A stretch of DNA of 64,000 nucleotides from positions 162,318,927 through 162,382,926 of the forward strand of contig NC_061114.1 in NCBI RefSeq assembly GCF_002878395.1, read 5' to 3'. The notes below the pieces were generated by a model that did not search any database, was not told the origin of the DNA, and worked only from the letters and a program-made list of their open reading frames with translations. The translations under genes were made by a program, and so were the position numbers. The stretch is from Capsicum annuum. Its lineage: Eukaryota; Streptophyta; Magnoliopsida; Solanales; Solanaceae. Positions 33,861-47,400 of this stretch are shown here, in pieces (the stretch's first letter is position 1; every line of letters starts with the position of its first letter).

Positions 33861-35401
33861 TGACAGTACCCAAGAGCACATACAAGTGTACGTGTTCTAC
33901 CAAGTAATATAGTGGCCTTCAATAAAGTTGAATATTGATCCCACAGGGACTTCTTTCAACAACTATCCAATTTTAATTCGCAATTTAGATTTGATTGGTG
34001 CATGAGTAACCATAAGAGAGTTGATGGTTGTAAACTAATAATTAAAGTAACAGTGCAAAAAGTAAAGTCTTTAAATAATTAATAGAGTGAAGCCCAGGAT
34101 TAAAGCAGTTTGAACAATCATACTATGCTATTGAACTTCATTCGTTAAATCACTATCTTGGTTGTTGATTCGTAGGGTTAATTACATGATCATGGTATAC
34201 CGACCTCTAATAGTTTACCTAACTTGGACATTACAATTACACCATTGAGTGGGGATGTGATAATCTAATTAAGTGATTAAGGCTATCATTCTACGTTTTA
34301 ATCAAATAAGGCTTATAGGTACTTCACTATCCTAGACGCTAATTCGAATTCCTTATTTCATAAAAGAATAAGAAGCCTACTTTGTTTATCCCCATGTTCT
34401 ATCTCCCTATTCTCTCTCCTAAGATCACCAGGTCAACAATATATGTATTCTAAGGGTGATCAATCTTCAAAATAGTAAAAACAAGGATAAACAAACAACC
34501 AATAATGATAATCAATTCAAACGAAATTAATTCAAAATGATAATAGTCATGTTTTTGGATTCAACCTCGAAAAGTGAGTTTTTAGCCACTAATAGTCATA
34601 ATCATCATCCAAATAATTGTATTAATGATCAAAACCATAAAGAAGCTAAATTGAAGAATGAAAAACCTAAAAATAAAGTGTAGCAGCCTCCCAATATTGT
34701 CCAAGACATCCCAAGATGCCCTAATGTGTTTCTATACATTCTATTTATAGTACACTAATCATAAGCCATGTATCAGTAGGATTTCACATTGTCCATTTAT
34801 AGCTGGGCACAAATTTCCCATTTTTTAACTTCATCACGTTGCGCCAGTGTGCTCATCCCTATAAGCCCGCGACGCGGCCTAATCGCATTGAGCTACATGA
34901 AGTTGACAATTGCCGTTTGGTCCATTATTATGACTCACCAACCATACCATCGCTATTAGCACTGCAAATCACCCTTATCGCGGTGAGATCCCAGGCGTCC
35001 TCTTCTCGTCAATTTGTGTCGTGTGCTTTCATTGGTCCACTCTAATCCTTTGCATGATGTTTCCACTTGATTTGAGGCTAGTAAATCCTTTATGTATCAT
35101 CATAATTATCTCACCAAGACACCTATAACATTACACACCACGAATTAAATCTCAAAAAAACACAACAATCAAGACGATAAACTAGTAACTCAAGCTACAA
35201 TATTAGTTTTCTCATGTAGACTTTAAATGCTCAATTTGAACCCAAAATCGTGTAAAAACATCTTTAAATATTGAAAGAACATACTTGGACACTTAGATGC
35301 ATATTTATATCATTATTAATATGTAAAGCATCTAAATTTTCCTTAAAATAAGGCTTATTAAGCTAGGATAACCACAATAGAGTGTACAAATGCACCCAAT
35401 A
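33861..35401 (-). repeat. R4 3' LTR
   Basis: 1541 bp. It shares long identical stretches with 39679-41219, for example 'tcgaattccttatttcataa' and 'gtagggttaatt/gtagggttagtt'. The left end 'tgacagtaccc' is clear. The right end has decayed from CAACA to CAATA. The short frame at 34839-35045 is LTR-internal. Confidence 0.9.
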
Positions 35402-35415
35402 TCACCACCCCATAC
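35402..35415 (-). other. R4 polypurine tract
   Basis: Reverse complement 'gtatggggtggtga' abuts the LTR and is preceded by 'gaggacgaacaaggc', as in Athila/Tat-type elements. It differs from the chromovirus-type tracts of R2, R3 and R5. Confidence 0.8.
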
Positions 35416-37200
35416 TTAAAGCCTTGTTCGTCCTCAAATAACTCTTCACTATAAACATCATGAGATGAAGAGACTCCACATTTCTACTACAAAAAAGACA
35501 CTCAAGCTGGTACTATAATGACTACACATAATGCAAATTCCTACACTAAGAATGTTACATACACAATTGAAAGGTCAAGAATACTACTTCAAAAAAAAAT
35601 CCTAGCCTCAAGAATTAACTTACCAAGTGACAAACTTATGCATATATCTCAATATAAGACATCATACTAATCATCCACATTCATTAAACATGTGCCCTTC
35701 ACAATAAGAGAGTTGCCCAATATCACTCATATAATGGGTACAAGGATTAAATTTTGCTCACTCTCACAAAAGAATTCACAAGTCAGAAATACTGAACCAT
35801 ATGCTTGCCCTTAGTGTAGTACTCCACTAATAGCTGAATGTTAAGCTTAGGATCAAATAGGTATTTACGGGTTGTAATGCAAGCTAAGAGACGGGTAGGA
35901 ACTATGTTGGAATAGAGACTATCTCCCTTAAACGCTTTAATACACTACATTATGTAACGAAAAACAATCTCCAACAACCAAATTGCACCACTTTTGTCTA
36001 CCCCATCTTTTGTTTTCACCCCATTTTATTTAGTTCATTCACAAATACTCTGGTGGGAGTATGCTAAGTACATATATTTCAATTTTTCCCTTTTTTCGTT
36101 CCCAGTTTACGCTACACACCCCTATGATAGCCATCCTCAACTTAAGCATTTTGACTTAGTTGAGGTGCTCAATGTCCATGGAGGACCAAGGCCAAAATAG
36201 GTTCATTGTAACACACTTGGGTTAAAAATGGGACTTTTTTAGCACAAATTTCTCTAACTCCCAACACAATAAAACAATTTTCACACACCAATAACTAACA
36301 CTTTAGATCTTCAATTTCACCTTTCTCCTCTTATTTTTCAAACTCCTCACTCAATTGATTTTACATTAAAGCGCTTAGGAGCTTTTCAATCAAATTCAGG
36401 TCTATTAAAGAAGGGATTAGGCTATATATCCGGCTACCAAAGAATAAGTTAAAGGCTCAACCGGGTTGACTAAGATAAAACACAAAGGGTAGGTCAAAAG
36501 AAGTTATAAAACAAGGTTATCAAAGAAATACCTAAATCATCTCCTAAACCCATATTTTTATTTCATTTTATACACACACCAGGAAATTTATAGCATCAAA
36601 TGAAACATGGAATATACAAAAACCTTTCACACATATGGCACAAGCTTGGCTCACATAGTATCATCATAGACTCTCAACGAAATAATAGCATGAATTCAAC
36701 TGTTAAGCCAAGAAGTATAAGAGCCACAAATATGAGCCTAAGAGTCTAAAAAGAGCAATTCACACAGTCAAAATGCTTTTTACAACTAAAACACATGCAT
36801 CATGCAGTCAAATATAACACCAATAAGAACATCTCACTTATTCCTAAAATAATTTTTTTTTAAATTGACCCTAATAAAGCTATTTTATCCCCAAAGTGAA
36901 TTTTAAAGTTAGAAATAGAAATACTTCCTAAGGACTCTAGGCCTAGCTAGTAGCATCTTTACACATCAAGCGGGATCTGGAAGACCCTATACTTAGTCTT
37001 CGCTATACTCCTTAGCTCAGGTTTCTAGTACTCAGACTTCCCATTAACCTGTGACTCAAAAAAAAAAAACTAAGTGAAGTAAACACTAAAAATACTGATA
37101 ATAAAACATACCTACTTAACTTGGGTTGCCTCCCAAGCAACGCCTGATTTAGTGTCACTGCACGACCTAACTACGGCTTAACCAAATTCCTTCATCCTTT
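35416..37200 (-). other. R4 non-coding 3' interior
   Basis: About 1.8 kb between the protease remnant and the polypurine tract, with stops in all frames and no reverse-transcriptase or integrase motif. A hairpin-forming segment 'cttgggttgcctcccaag' lies at 37120-37137; a near-identical hairpin is, from memory, a known feature downstream of pol in plant Athila/Tat elements. The short frames here (35994-36200) are not credible genes. Confidence 0.7.
37120..37141. other. Overlapping hairpins in the R4 interior
   Basis: CTTGGG (37120-37125) pairs with CCCAAG (37132-37137). GTTGC (37125-37129) pairs with GCAAC (37137-37141). The two stems share bases, so only one can form at a time. The position, after the protease end in the reverse-strand transcript, is that of the conserved post-pol element of this clade. 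Confidence 0.55.
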
Positions 37201-37239
37201 TCCTCACACTTGGAGTTTATCTTCTTATTTGTTTCTAAC

Positions 37240-37740
37240 ATCTTAAGTATGAACTCTTATGGTCAACATCTTTTTTAACATTAGAATTTTCAGGCTCATC
37301 AACCTGCATTATGTCGAGCTTCTCTATTGGAGTCTTGGGCTGCTCAATGAGGATGTCCAAAGAGGTCATTGGCGGACTAACAATCCCACACTTATCCCCT
37401 TTAATAACAGTAATCATACACAAATCTTTATATTGGGATAGTGTGTTGCGTGATTATAAAATTTAAAAATCACCTCTTTATCCTTCGACCTCATTGTCAG
37501 CTTATCCTCTCTTACATTAATCAGCGCTCCAAGATGATTGGCACCTTTTTATCTACCTGAAAATCAAAAATAATAAAATTAGCAGGAATAACAAATTTAC
37601 CAACCTTTATGAGGACATCCTCTATAATTCTTGTGGGATGGGCTATGCTCCCATTTGCCAGCTGCAATAACACAGAGCTAAGTCTTGGCTTCCCTAAGTT
37701 CAAAGTGTTGAAGAAGGAGAGGGTCATCAAGTTGACACTT
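37240..37740 (-). pseudogene. R4 aspartic protease remnant
   Basis: The segment 37730-37521 reads 'SVLLQLANGSIAHPTRIIED' and then 'VLIKVGKFVIPANFIIFDF' and 'VPIILER', the hallmark of Athila-type retropepsins downstream of the active site. The DxG active-site stretch itself lies before this in broken frame. A tail 'YKDLCMITVIKGDKCG' continues to 37240, as in relatives at the protease-reverse transcriptase junction, and then the element stops being coding. Confidence 0.78.
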
Positions 37741-37945
37741 TTCCCAAATTGCTAAGTGGATGGACTACCTCACTGTTGCTAATTTAAATGGGGAGAGTAA
37801 ATTTCCCAGGGTCTTTGAGATTTTTGGGCATTTTTTGTATCACCACAGAGCTACACTCCTCAATGAGTGCTAACACCCCCACATCCTGCAGCTTTACCTA
37901 ATTGTCAACCACATGCTTCAAGTACTTAGCGTATTTGGGAATTCC

Positions 37946-39560
37946 CTATAAAACATCTATAAGAGAAACGTTAATATAAAGCTCTCTAAATATGTCAAAG
38001 AACTTCTTGAAGCATGCAACCTTCTTTGCTTTTTTGTGCTTCTGTGGGAAAGGTAATGGTGGTATTTGCTTCTCTAACTGTTCAGAAACTTTAGTTTTTG
38101 AGTACTCAGACTTATTCAAATTTTTAACAACTTTTTTGGATACCTGTAGGGTAATTAACTCTGCATCCACCTCCTTAGTTCTCTTTGGAGGGTCTTCATT
38201 CATCTCCTTACCACTATTTAAAGTGATTTCCATTACTTTTTCAGGATTTTTTATATCACTAGGCAACCCACCTTGAGGCCTGGTATTTTGTGCCTTTTAC
38301 CATTGCCCTACCTATAGATCTAAGCCCCTTGTAATAGTCTGCTGGCTCTTTATATCTGCAGCCAACTGTGTCTGATTAGATAGAATCTACTTCATCATCT
38401 CTTCCAAGTTGCTAGTTGACTGATTTGGTTGGGCTTGTTGCTGTTGGGCATTCCACGATTGATTTAGTGGCTAAGTCTACCACTTTATGTTATAGGTGTT
38501 ACCATAATTAGGACTCTAAACGTTGCCTATAAATATTAACGATTTTGAATTTGTAGCATACATAGCCGCTGAATGGCCACTGTTACCACAAACTTCACAC
38601 CAACCTATAGCTTATTGGATTACATTAATTGTGGCTGTAGGCTGTGCAACTCTCAACTTCAGACTGCTTATTGGATTTGGCAATACAAAGATTTGAGCAG
38701 ATATAGCAGTAAATTGGTCAACTCTAATACACCTGTAACTCTTTTTGTAGTACTTCTAGAATCTGAATTCCACTTGAGATTACCTTGAGAAATACGGTTC
38801 AATAAGGTGTACAATTCATCATATGTCATCTTAAGAGCTTGACCACCTGCAGCTGAATCTAGCAAAATCTTTGTATTATGGTCAAGTGCCTCTACAAAAG
38901 TATGAGATAGTACCTCATTGTATTGTTAATGGTGTGGTCAATCCCAAAGAAGTGATTTGAATTGCTCCCAAGCGTGATATAGATTATCGTCTGGCTACTA
39001 TTTGAAGCACACAATCTCACTGCGAAGTCTTACAGTCTCGCCAGGTAAAAAGAACCGGATGAGGAATTTCCACGCCATGTCATCCCATGATGTGATTGAA
39101 TTTGCCGGCTCAGCATTCAACTACTTTTTTTCTTCCCCCAATAGTAAAAAAAGGAACAACGTCATCCTCACATAGTTTGCATTCACACTTGTAGAGATGA
39201 ATATGTCGCTGATTTTCAAAATTTTTGCAAGTGGACCTATGGATCTTCATATGAAAGACCTATGAATTGTTCACTGCTAATCAGAAGCTGCACCATATTA
39301 TGTTTGAGCTCAAAATTGTCTCCTACAAACGGTTTCTGAAATGAAGAGGTCAAATTTATTGGAAGTGGGATTGCCACTTCTCTAACTGTCCTACAGGCTG
39401 CTTGTTCTTCATCCATTGGAGCAGGATCTTCTTGATCTTCTTATAATTACGGAATACGGGGAGAAAGATTACTTCTCTTTTTTTTTGATTGAACATTACT
39501 CGGGTTCAGGGCTTGGTTCAACAAACTCTCAATCCCTTGGCATCTTACTAGACTGAAAAC
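37946..39560 (-). pseudogene. R4 gag remnant
   Basis: Begins near 39560 and reads through 'FELKHNMVQLLISSEQFIG', 'WDDMAWKFLIRFFLPGETVR', 'LRSEIVCF', 'AWEQFKSLLWDWPHH' and 'GGQALKMTYDELYTLLNRIS', the block order of Athila-type gag. The zinc knuckle near 38590 reads CEVCGNSGHSAAMY, so the final Cys is Tyr. A long Lys/Glu/Pro linker (38266-37946; 'EKQIPPLPFPQKHKKAKK') follows and leads to the protease. Several in-frame stops. Confidence 0.82.
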
Positions 39561-39661
39561 CTATTTCATGCAAATACAAAACCAAGACCAAGCATAAAGC
39601 ACCAAATAAATCTAAAAATCAAAACTAAAATGAAAATAGTTTTTAAATTGCAAGTCTTCTA

Positions 39662-39676
39662 CAATGATGCCAAAAA
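39662..39676 (-). other. R4 primer-binding site
   Basis: Reverse complement 'tttttggcatcattg' sits two bases after the LTR end. It resembles the 'tttttggcgccgttg' site of Athila/Tat elements with CpG-type decay (two C-to-T or G-to-A changes), and is unlike the 'tggtatcagagc' sites of the other elements here. Confidence 0.65.
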
Positions 39677-39678
39677 CT

Positions 39679-41219
39679 TGACAGTACCTAAGCACACACG
39701 CAAGTGTACATGGTCTTCCAATTAATATAGTGGCCTTCAAGAAAGCCGAATATCGATCCCACAGGGACTTGTTTCAACAACTATGCAATTTCAATTCACA
39801 ATTTAGATTTGATTGATGCAAGAGTAACCAACAGAGAGTTGATGGTTGTAAACTAATAATTAAAGTAAAAATGCATAAAGTAAAGTTTTGAAACAATCAA
39901 TTGGGTGAAGCCTAGGGTTCAAACACTTCGAACAATCATACTATGCTATTGAACTTCATTCGTTAAATCTCTTATCTTGGTTGTTGATTCGTAGGGTTAG
40001 TTGCATGATCATGGTCTTCCTACCTCTAATCGTTTACCTAACATGGACATTACAACTACAACATTTAGTGGGGATGTAATAATCTAATTAAGTTATTAAA
40101 GATATCATCCTACTTTTGAATTAAATAAGGCTTCTAGGTACTTCCTTGTCCTAGACGCTAATTCGAATTCCTTATTTCATAAAAGAATAAGAACCCTACT
40201 TTGTTCATCCCAGGTTCTATCTCCCTACTCCCACTCTTGATATCACTAGGTTGACTATACATGTATTCTAAGGGTGATCAATCCTCAAAATAGTAAAAAC
40301 AAGGATAAACAAACAACTAATAATGATAAGCAATTCAAACGAAATTAATTCAAAATTATAATAGTCATGTTCTTAGATTTAACCCTGGAAAGGGAGTTTT
40401 TAGTCACTAATAGTCATAATCATCATCCAAATAATTGTATCAATGATCAAAACCATAAAGAAGCTACATTGAAGGATAAAAAACCTAAAAATAAAGTGCA
40501 GCGGCCTCCCAATATTGTCCAAGATGTCCCAGGATGCCCCCAACGTGTTTCAATACGTTATATTTATAGTACACTAATCATAAGCCATCTAGGAGTAGGA
40601 TTTCACGTTGTTATTTTATAGCTGGTCATAAATTTCCCATTTTTTGAACCTCATCGCATCACTCTAGTGTGCTCATCGCTATAAGCCCACAACGCGGCCT
40701 AATCGCATAGAGCTACTGGAAGTTGACAGTTGTCGTTTGGTACATTACCATGATGTGTCAACCATACCATTGCTATTATCACCACATAACACCTTTATCG
40801 CGGTGAGCTCCCAGACATCCTTCTCATCAAGTTGTGTCTTGTGTTCCCGTTGGTCCACTCTAATCCTTTGTATGATGTTTCCACTTGATTTGAGACTTGT
40901 AAATCCTTTATGTATCAGCATAATCATCTCACCAATCCACCTATAACATTCCACACCACGAATTAAAGCTCAAAACAACACAATAATCAAGGCGATGAAC
41001 TAGTAACTCAAGCTAGAATACTAGTTTTCTCATCTAGACTTTAAATGCTCAATTTGAACCCAAACTCATGTAAAAATATCTTTAAACATTGAAAGAACAT
41101 ACTTTGACACTTATATGAACATGTATATCATTATTAACATGTAAATCTTATGAATTGTCCTCAAAACAAGGCTTATTATGGAAGGATAACCATACTAGAG
41201 TGCACAAATACATCCAACA
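39679..41219 (-). repeat. R4 5' LTR
   Basis: 1541 bp, partner of 33861-35401. On the reverse strand it starts 'tgttggatgtatttgtgc' and ends 'ctgtca'. Confidence 0.9.
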
Positions 41220-41683
41220 TTAATAGCCGAATCTAAGGTTTATCTTAGAGAAATAACTGGCACCCTGAAGTTGGTGAAACAAGTTATAAATTTTGGGGAG
41301 TGGATACTTATTCTTGACTATGACTTTGTTCAACTGACGATAGTCGATGCACATTCTGAAAGAACCATCTTTGTTATGTACGAAAAGGACTGGAACACCC
41401 TATGGTGAATCACTAGGCCAATCCCTTATATAAGAGATCCTTTAACTGCTCCTTGAATTTTCTATGCACACATGGAGCCATTCTATAGGGTGGCATAGAT
41501 ATAGGTTGGGTGTTTGGAAGGAGATCTATTCTGAAGTCAATTTCCCTTTCAGGAGAGATTCCGCAAAGATCTTCAATAAAGACATCTAAAAATTCTGTTA
41601 CTACTAAACCTGACTCAATACCCAGAGTCTCAGAATTTGAGTCTTTCACTTAAACAAGATGGCACAGACACCCCTTAGGTATC
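41220..41683 (-). pseudogene. R2 reverse-transcriptase start, between R4 and R3
   Basis: The frame 41649-41413 holds 'EFLDVFIEDLCGISPEREID' and 'LLPNTQPISMPPYRMAP', the usual entry into a gypsy reverse transcriptase, then 'FKEQLKDLLYKG'. It continues in other frames with '[11 protein letters not shown]' near 41340 and 'LQGASYF' near 41260. It is cut by R4 on the left and R3 on the right, and the rest of the gene is at 33860 and below. Confidence 0.85.
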
Positions 41684-44226
41684 TGTAATGCCCCGAAATC
41701 TGATTCTAAGATATCACACGGTACTCAAGACTACGAGTAGTCTAAGCTAACCCTGTCTGCCTTCTACTAGATATAAATCTCATAATCAAGGTAATATAGA
41801 CATAAAAGTCAAACTGAATATGGAAACTGTCTAAAATAACTAAGAATAATATGAACATAATGTATGAAAATACTGAATAAGATGAATCACAACTATTAGC
41901 CTGACAAACCTCTACTACTAATATCCTGAGAGTCACTGGGACAAACCCTTAGCTAACTCAAACTATCTAAAAAGAATACTAAATCATGTAAATTGATAAG
42001 CTACAAAATCTAAGTGAACAAGTCCCCGAACTATGAGGACTCACCATCTGTAGGATGAAGATGGAGATGCTCGAACTACTCACGCTGCTGATATTGAGCA
42101 CCTAAACCTACATTATGAGACAATGTAGCACATAAACCTATATGTGGATCAGTACTTTGAGGATGTACTGAGTATATGAGGGTGAAATATATAAGGAAAA
42201 ACATCATATCATCATCATAATTTATAAAACAATGCATGCTAAATGTAAATGACTCACATATGTTGGAATATCTGAAAATACTAAAATCATGAATAATAAA
42301 TCAATCATACTTTATAAATCTAATGAGTCAGAACATTTAGTTCTGAAAGCTATACTCATACTCTATTTGTAAATCATACTGTCTGAGTGTAAAAAGAGCT
42401 CATTTCTGAAATCTGAAATCTACAAGCTAAAGTCTGTAACTGTTATCTTTCTGTAAAGCATAATCTGAGTAAACTTTGTGAGCCTTTACACTTAGTTTTC
42501 TAAAAGCTTTTCTTACTAGTAGGGAAATACCCAAAACTGTTTATTTACTTTTTTACTAGCAGGGAATTCTTTTAAAAAACTGTTCTGCAAGGGAGGTTCT
42601 CTTAACCTACATAATTCATGCGAGCTACATAGAGTTCAACGTCAAATCCTCCTAAGGAAGAAACCTCACCTTGGGGAGAGTTGTTATACTCTTTTCAGGG
42701 AGTATAGCCTCAGCTTAGGTGATCATTATCTTAACCCACTATGGGACCTTAAATCTCAAATCTATGGTGGCACGTAGTTCTGGGGTATGAAACCTTGGAA
42801 TCATACCCAACTTAGTGCTAAATACTACTTCCTTTTTATTTACTAAGCTCATCTTGTTAGAAATCTACTTTAAAATTAGCATAAGGGTTTATTATGAAAA
42901 CAGTTATGCACTTATCTGAATCAATCTATAAGTGAAGCTATTTTGCTTTCTGAAATTTGTAATAAATCTATAAAGTGGATCCAAAACTTATCTAGTGATC
43001 GAAAGATCAAAGCTTTACTAAAAATCTATAAATAATCTGATAATAATATGCTTAAAGCATCATCTTTCTTGAAATAATAATATTCAATATTGGGGTAACA
43101 ACCCATGCTTCAATCCCATGTCAAAACATCATAATAATCATGCTTGATAATGAAAAAAATGATAATTCATCTCAAAATCTATAATTTACTGCAATAGGCA
43201 TGAAAATATGAAAATAGACATACAATTCATCTTCAAAATATCTCAAAAACTCATAACTTTGCAAATAGCAATAATGGGTATGAACCCTAAATCAAAACTC
43301 ATGTAATATAATTCAAAATCATATGAATTTAATGTAAAAGCTTAGTTTTGGGCATAAGGATGGAAGAAGATCCTTATTCATAAACCCCACATATCTTGGT
43401 AGATGATTAGATGGAGAAACTTGAATTATTGATTCTTATTTGAGTTCTTGAATATGGATTCTTGCTTATCTTTCCTTAGGAGTCCTCAATCTTATGCTTC
43501 CTTGGGGAACCAATGGAGGATTTTGATTTCTTGGAGAAGAGGTTTTAGAGCTCTAGGATTTTGCTTTTTAAGACAATGATGAATAATGAGCACAAAGAAC
43601 TTTGAATATGATTAATTTGTGGTTTGGACCAATTGGGGGGATTAGGTTTTGACCAAAATGCCCTCTTTAAACCCCTGGACGAAACTAAAAATGCAACATT
43701 TTTTTGATTTGGGTGGCCAGCGATGCGCCACTGTCACGGTGGCTTACTGATAAATGGACAAGTGGGAACTGGGCTGACTCCACAACGTGCCACCATCGCG
43801 GTGTCCCTTTGGAATGCCATTTTGGCCACTGGCATGATGCGCCAATATTACGTTGGGCTACTAGAAATCGACAATTGGGAACTTGGCCCTCTCCGCAACG
43901 CACCAATATCGCGTCGGTCTAGTAGAATAGGATAATTGGGAATTTGGGCTTCTTTGCAATGCGGGGCTTTGACAATTATCATTTTACCCTTCTCCGTGAT
44001 GCGCTGAGTGCCCGGGGGCACATTGTCAACTTAAGAACGTCATAACTCCTTTACCGAGTGTCGGAATTGGGCAAATTTGGTATCGATGGAAAGATTATTC
44101 AATTTCCCACATAATGGGAGGTATAAATCTGAAAAATTCCATATGAAATAAATATTATCCATTTTGGAAGCTATTTCTTAACATTCTAGGAGCGAATTTA
44201 AGCTAGGAAAAGTGTGGGGTATTACA
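41684..44226 (-). repeat. R3 3' LTR
   Basis: 2543 bp from 'tgtaatgccccgaaatc' to 'ggggtattaca' on the plus strand. A GC-rich island at 43720-44000 ('gcgatgcgccactg', 'ccatcgcggtg') occupies the same relative place as those of the other LTRs. The short frames at 43685-43935 fall in this island and are not genes. Confidence 0.92.
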
Positions 44227-44242
44227 ATATCTCCCCCTTGGG
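44227..44242 (-). other. R3 polypurine tract
   Basis: Reverse complement 'cccaagggggagatat' directly abuts the 3' LTR. Confidence 0.9.
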
Positions 44243-44459
44243 AACATTCATCATCTAATATGGCTAGATAAGCTGAAAATACTGAGGAATCTAAGGGCTA
44301 TAAGCTATCACGCACAACTGAAATAAAATGCATGATGGAATCTAAAATATAGTGAGCTACTGAATTGATCTGAGAGTGCATGAATTCTCATGAAGATAAC
44401 TATATATAGATGAATCTGAAACTAGAAAAGAACTGAATAAAAGAAAACTATTACCTTCA

Positions 44460-47400
44460 GCTAAATTTGAGTTCGTAGAAAAGAGATGTGGATACTTGGT
44501 ACGCATGTATGCTTCTGCTTCCCACGTATCATCCTCAATGGATTGATTTTGCTACAAAACTTTAACCAAGGGAACTTTTTTGTTCCTTAGTCTACAAATC
44601 TGATGATGAAGAATATCTACTAGGACTTCTTCGTAAGAAAGGCTATTCTGAATATCTATGCTTTCTAGAGGAACTATAACAACTGAATTATCCATGCACT
44701 TTTTTAACAAGTACATATGTAATACTAGATGGACTAAGGATAAATGGATAAATCTGAGGGTAGATCAAGCTTATACGCTACCTTTCCAACACGATTCAAA
44801 ATTCAAAAAGGATCAATATAACGGGGACTAAGATTTCCCTTCTTGCCAAATCTCTTTACCCCTTTCATTGGTAAAACTTTTAAATACACAAGATCATTAA
44901 CCTTAAACTCAAGATCTCTTTTTCTCATGTCGGCATAAGATTTTTGATGACTCTGGGCTGCTTTTAATCTCTCTCTAATCAACTAAACTTTCTCCTTAGC
45001 CTTAAAAACCATGTTTGGCCCAATCAAGGCCGCCTCACCCAATTCAAACAACCTAACTAGCGATCTACATCTTCGCCCATAAAGTGCTTCAAATGGAGCC
45101 ATCTCAATACTAGTATGATAACTGTTATTATAAGCAAACTCAATTAATGGCAAATGATTATCCTAACTACCTTTGAAATCAAGAACACATGCCCTCAGCA
45201 TATCCTCCAAAGTCTAAATGGTCCTCTTTGACTGACCATCTGTCTGCAGATGAAAAGCAGAACTAAGGTGAACTTGGGTACCAAAACCCTTCTAAAATGC
45301 TCTCCAAAACTGAGAGGTAGACTGAGTACCCCTATCTGAGATGATGGACAAAGGAACTCCATACAATCTAACTATCTCTCGAATATACAACTTAGCATAA
45401 TCTTCAGCCGTATAAGATGTGTGAACTGGAAAGAAATGTGCTGACTTAGTCAATCTATCTACAATAATCCAAATCGAGTCATGCTGACAATGCAAATGGG
45501 GTAAACTTGTCACAAAATCTATATTCACCTCTTACCACTTCTAAGTGGGGATGCCAAACTCTTTCAACGCACCACCAGGTCTTTGGTGCTCTACCTTAAA
45601 CTGTTGACAAGTTGCACACTTAGCTATGAACTCTGCTATATCTCTTTTCATACCACTCCACCAATAGATTTTTGGCAAGTTGCAGTACACCTTGGTGGCT
45701 CCTGGATGGATGAAATAACATGCACCATGAAATTTCGCCATAATCCATTGCCTCAAATCATCAACACATAGCACATATAACCTATTCTGGTATCTCAACA
45801 CACTATTTCCCCCTTGGGAGAAAACCTCTACCCTTTGGTCTTTAACTGGCTCCTTCAGTTTGACCATACTAGAATCCTTATCTTGCTTCTCCTTTACTTC
45901 TGAAACTAGGAAAGATTCAGAACTACTCTGAACCCAAACATTCCTTTTAGCTGAATCAACCAGTATCACACTCAATCTAGCTAACCGATGAACTTCCCAA
46001 ACTAACTCCTTCTTTTCTTTCTCCATATGAGTAACACTGCCTATAGACAATCTACTAAGGGCGTCTTCCACTATATTGGCCTAGCTCGAATGATACAATA
46101 CACTCATATCATAATATTTCAACAAATCCAACCACCTTCTCTGACGGTGATTCAATTCCCTCTGAGTATACACATATTGCAAGCTTTTGTGATCTGTGAA
46201 CACATCAACATGCACTCCACACAAATAATGTCTCCAGATTTTCAAACCAAACACAACAACAGCTAACTTAAGATCATGGGTTGGGTAATTCTTTTCATGA
46301 GGCTTAAGCTGTCAAGAGGCATAGGCTATGACCTTACCTTTATGTATCAAAACAAAACCCAAACCAACTCTGGACGCATCACAATAAAGCACAAAACCAT
46401 CTGTTCCATCAGGTAGCACTAAAACTGGGGTTGAAGTGAGTCAAGTCTTCAACACCTGAAAACTCTTCTTGCAGGAATTTGACCACTGAAACATAACTTT
46501 ATTTTGGGTCAATCTAGACATAGGAGATGCAATAGATGAGAAACCCTCAACAAAATGTCTATAATAACTAGCTAAACCCAAGAAACTCCTAATGTCTGAC
46601 GGGGAAATAGGTCTAGGCCAATTTCTTACAGCTTCTATCTTTTGGGGATCAACTCTAATACCTTCACTAGAAATGATATGACAAAGGAAAGCTACTGACA
46701 TAAGCTAAAATTTACACTTGCTAAACTTGGAAAACAACTGGTGGTCTCTAAGGGTTTGGAACACAATTCTAAGATGGTCTATAGGATCATCCTCACTATG
46801 AGAGTAGACAAGAATATCGTCGATAAAGACTATGACAAACATGTCTAGATACTGTTTGAGCACTCTGTTCATCAAGTCCATAAAGGCTTTTGGAGCATTT
46901 GTTAGTTCAAAGGACATGACTAGAAACTCAAAATGACCATAACAGGTCTTGAAAGCTATCTTTGGAATATCACATTCGTTACTTTAAGCTGATGATAGCC
47001 AGATCTAAGGTCTATCTTTGAGAAATAACTGGCACCTTGGAGTTGATCAAATAAGTCATCAATTCTAGGAAGAGGGTATTTGTTTTTGACTGTAACTTTA
47101 TTCAACTAACGATAGTCAATGTACATACGCAAAAAACTATCTTTTTTTTGAATGAATAGGATAGGAGCGCCCCATGGAGAAACACTAGGCCTTATAAAAC
47201 CTTTATCTAAAAGATCTTTGAGTTTCTCTTTCAACTCTTTAAGCTCAGTAAAAGCCAAATAATATGGAGGTATAGAAATAGGCTGAGTATCTGGAAGAAG
47301 GTTAATACCAAATTCTAATTCCCTATCTGGAGGTACCCTTGGCAAATCGTCGGAAAGACATCTGGAAACTCATTAACTAAATTGACTGACTGAACTATTG

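Larger units (their letters stand above)
33861..41219 (-). mobile_element. R4: non-autonomous Athila/Tat-like element inside R2
   Basis: Reverse-strand element with LTRs of identical length (1541 bp each, 33861-35401 and 39679-41219), TG..CA ends on the better copy ('tgttggatg..ctgtca'), a PBS at 39662-39676 of the 'ttttggc' type used by Athila/Tat elements, and a polypurine tract at 35402-35415. Gag and protease remnants are present; reverse transcriptase, RNase H and integrase are absent, and the 4.3-kb interior is too short to hold them. It must have depended on another element. Flanks are ATAAC and TTAAT, so the TSD is unclear, but R2 reverse-transcriptase sequence continues across the site. 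Confidence 0.88.

Noticed and set aside
33856..41224. Target-site duplication for R4
   Set aside because: The flanks ATAAC and TTAAT agree at only three of five positions; R2 continuity supports the insertion, but a TSD cannot be claimed.
43685..43935. Three overlapping open frames on both strands, repeated at 51185-51526
   Set aside because: They fall in the GC island of the two R3 LTRs; repetition reflects the LTR pair, not gene duplication.
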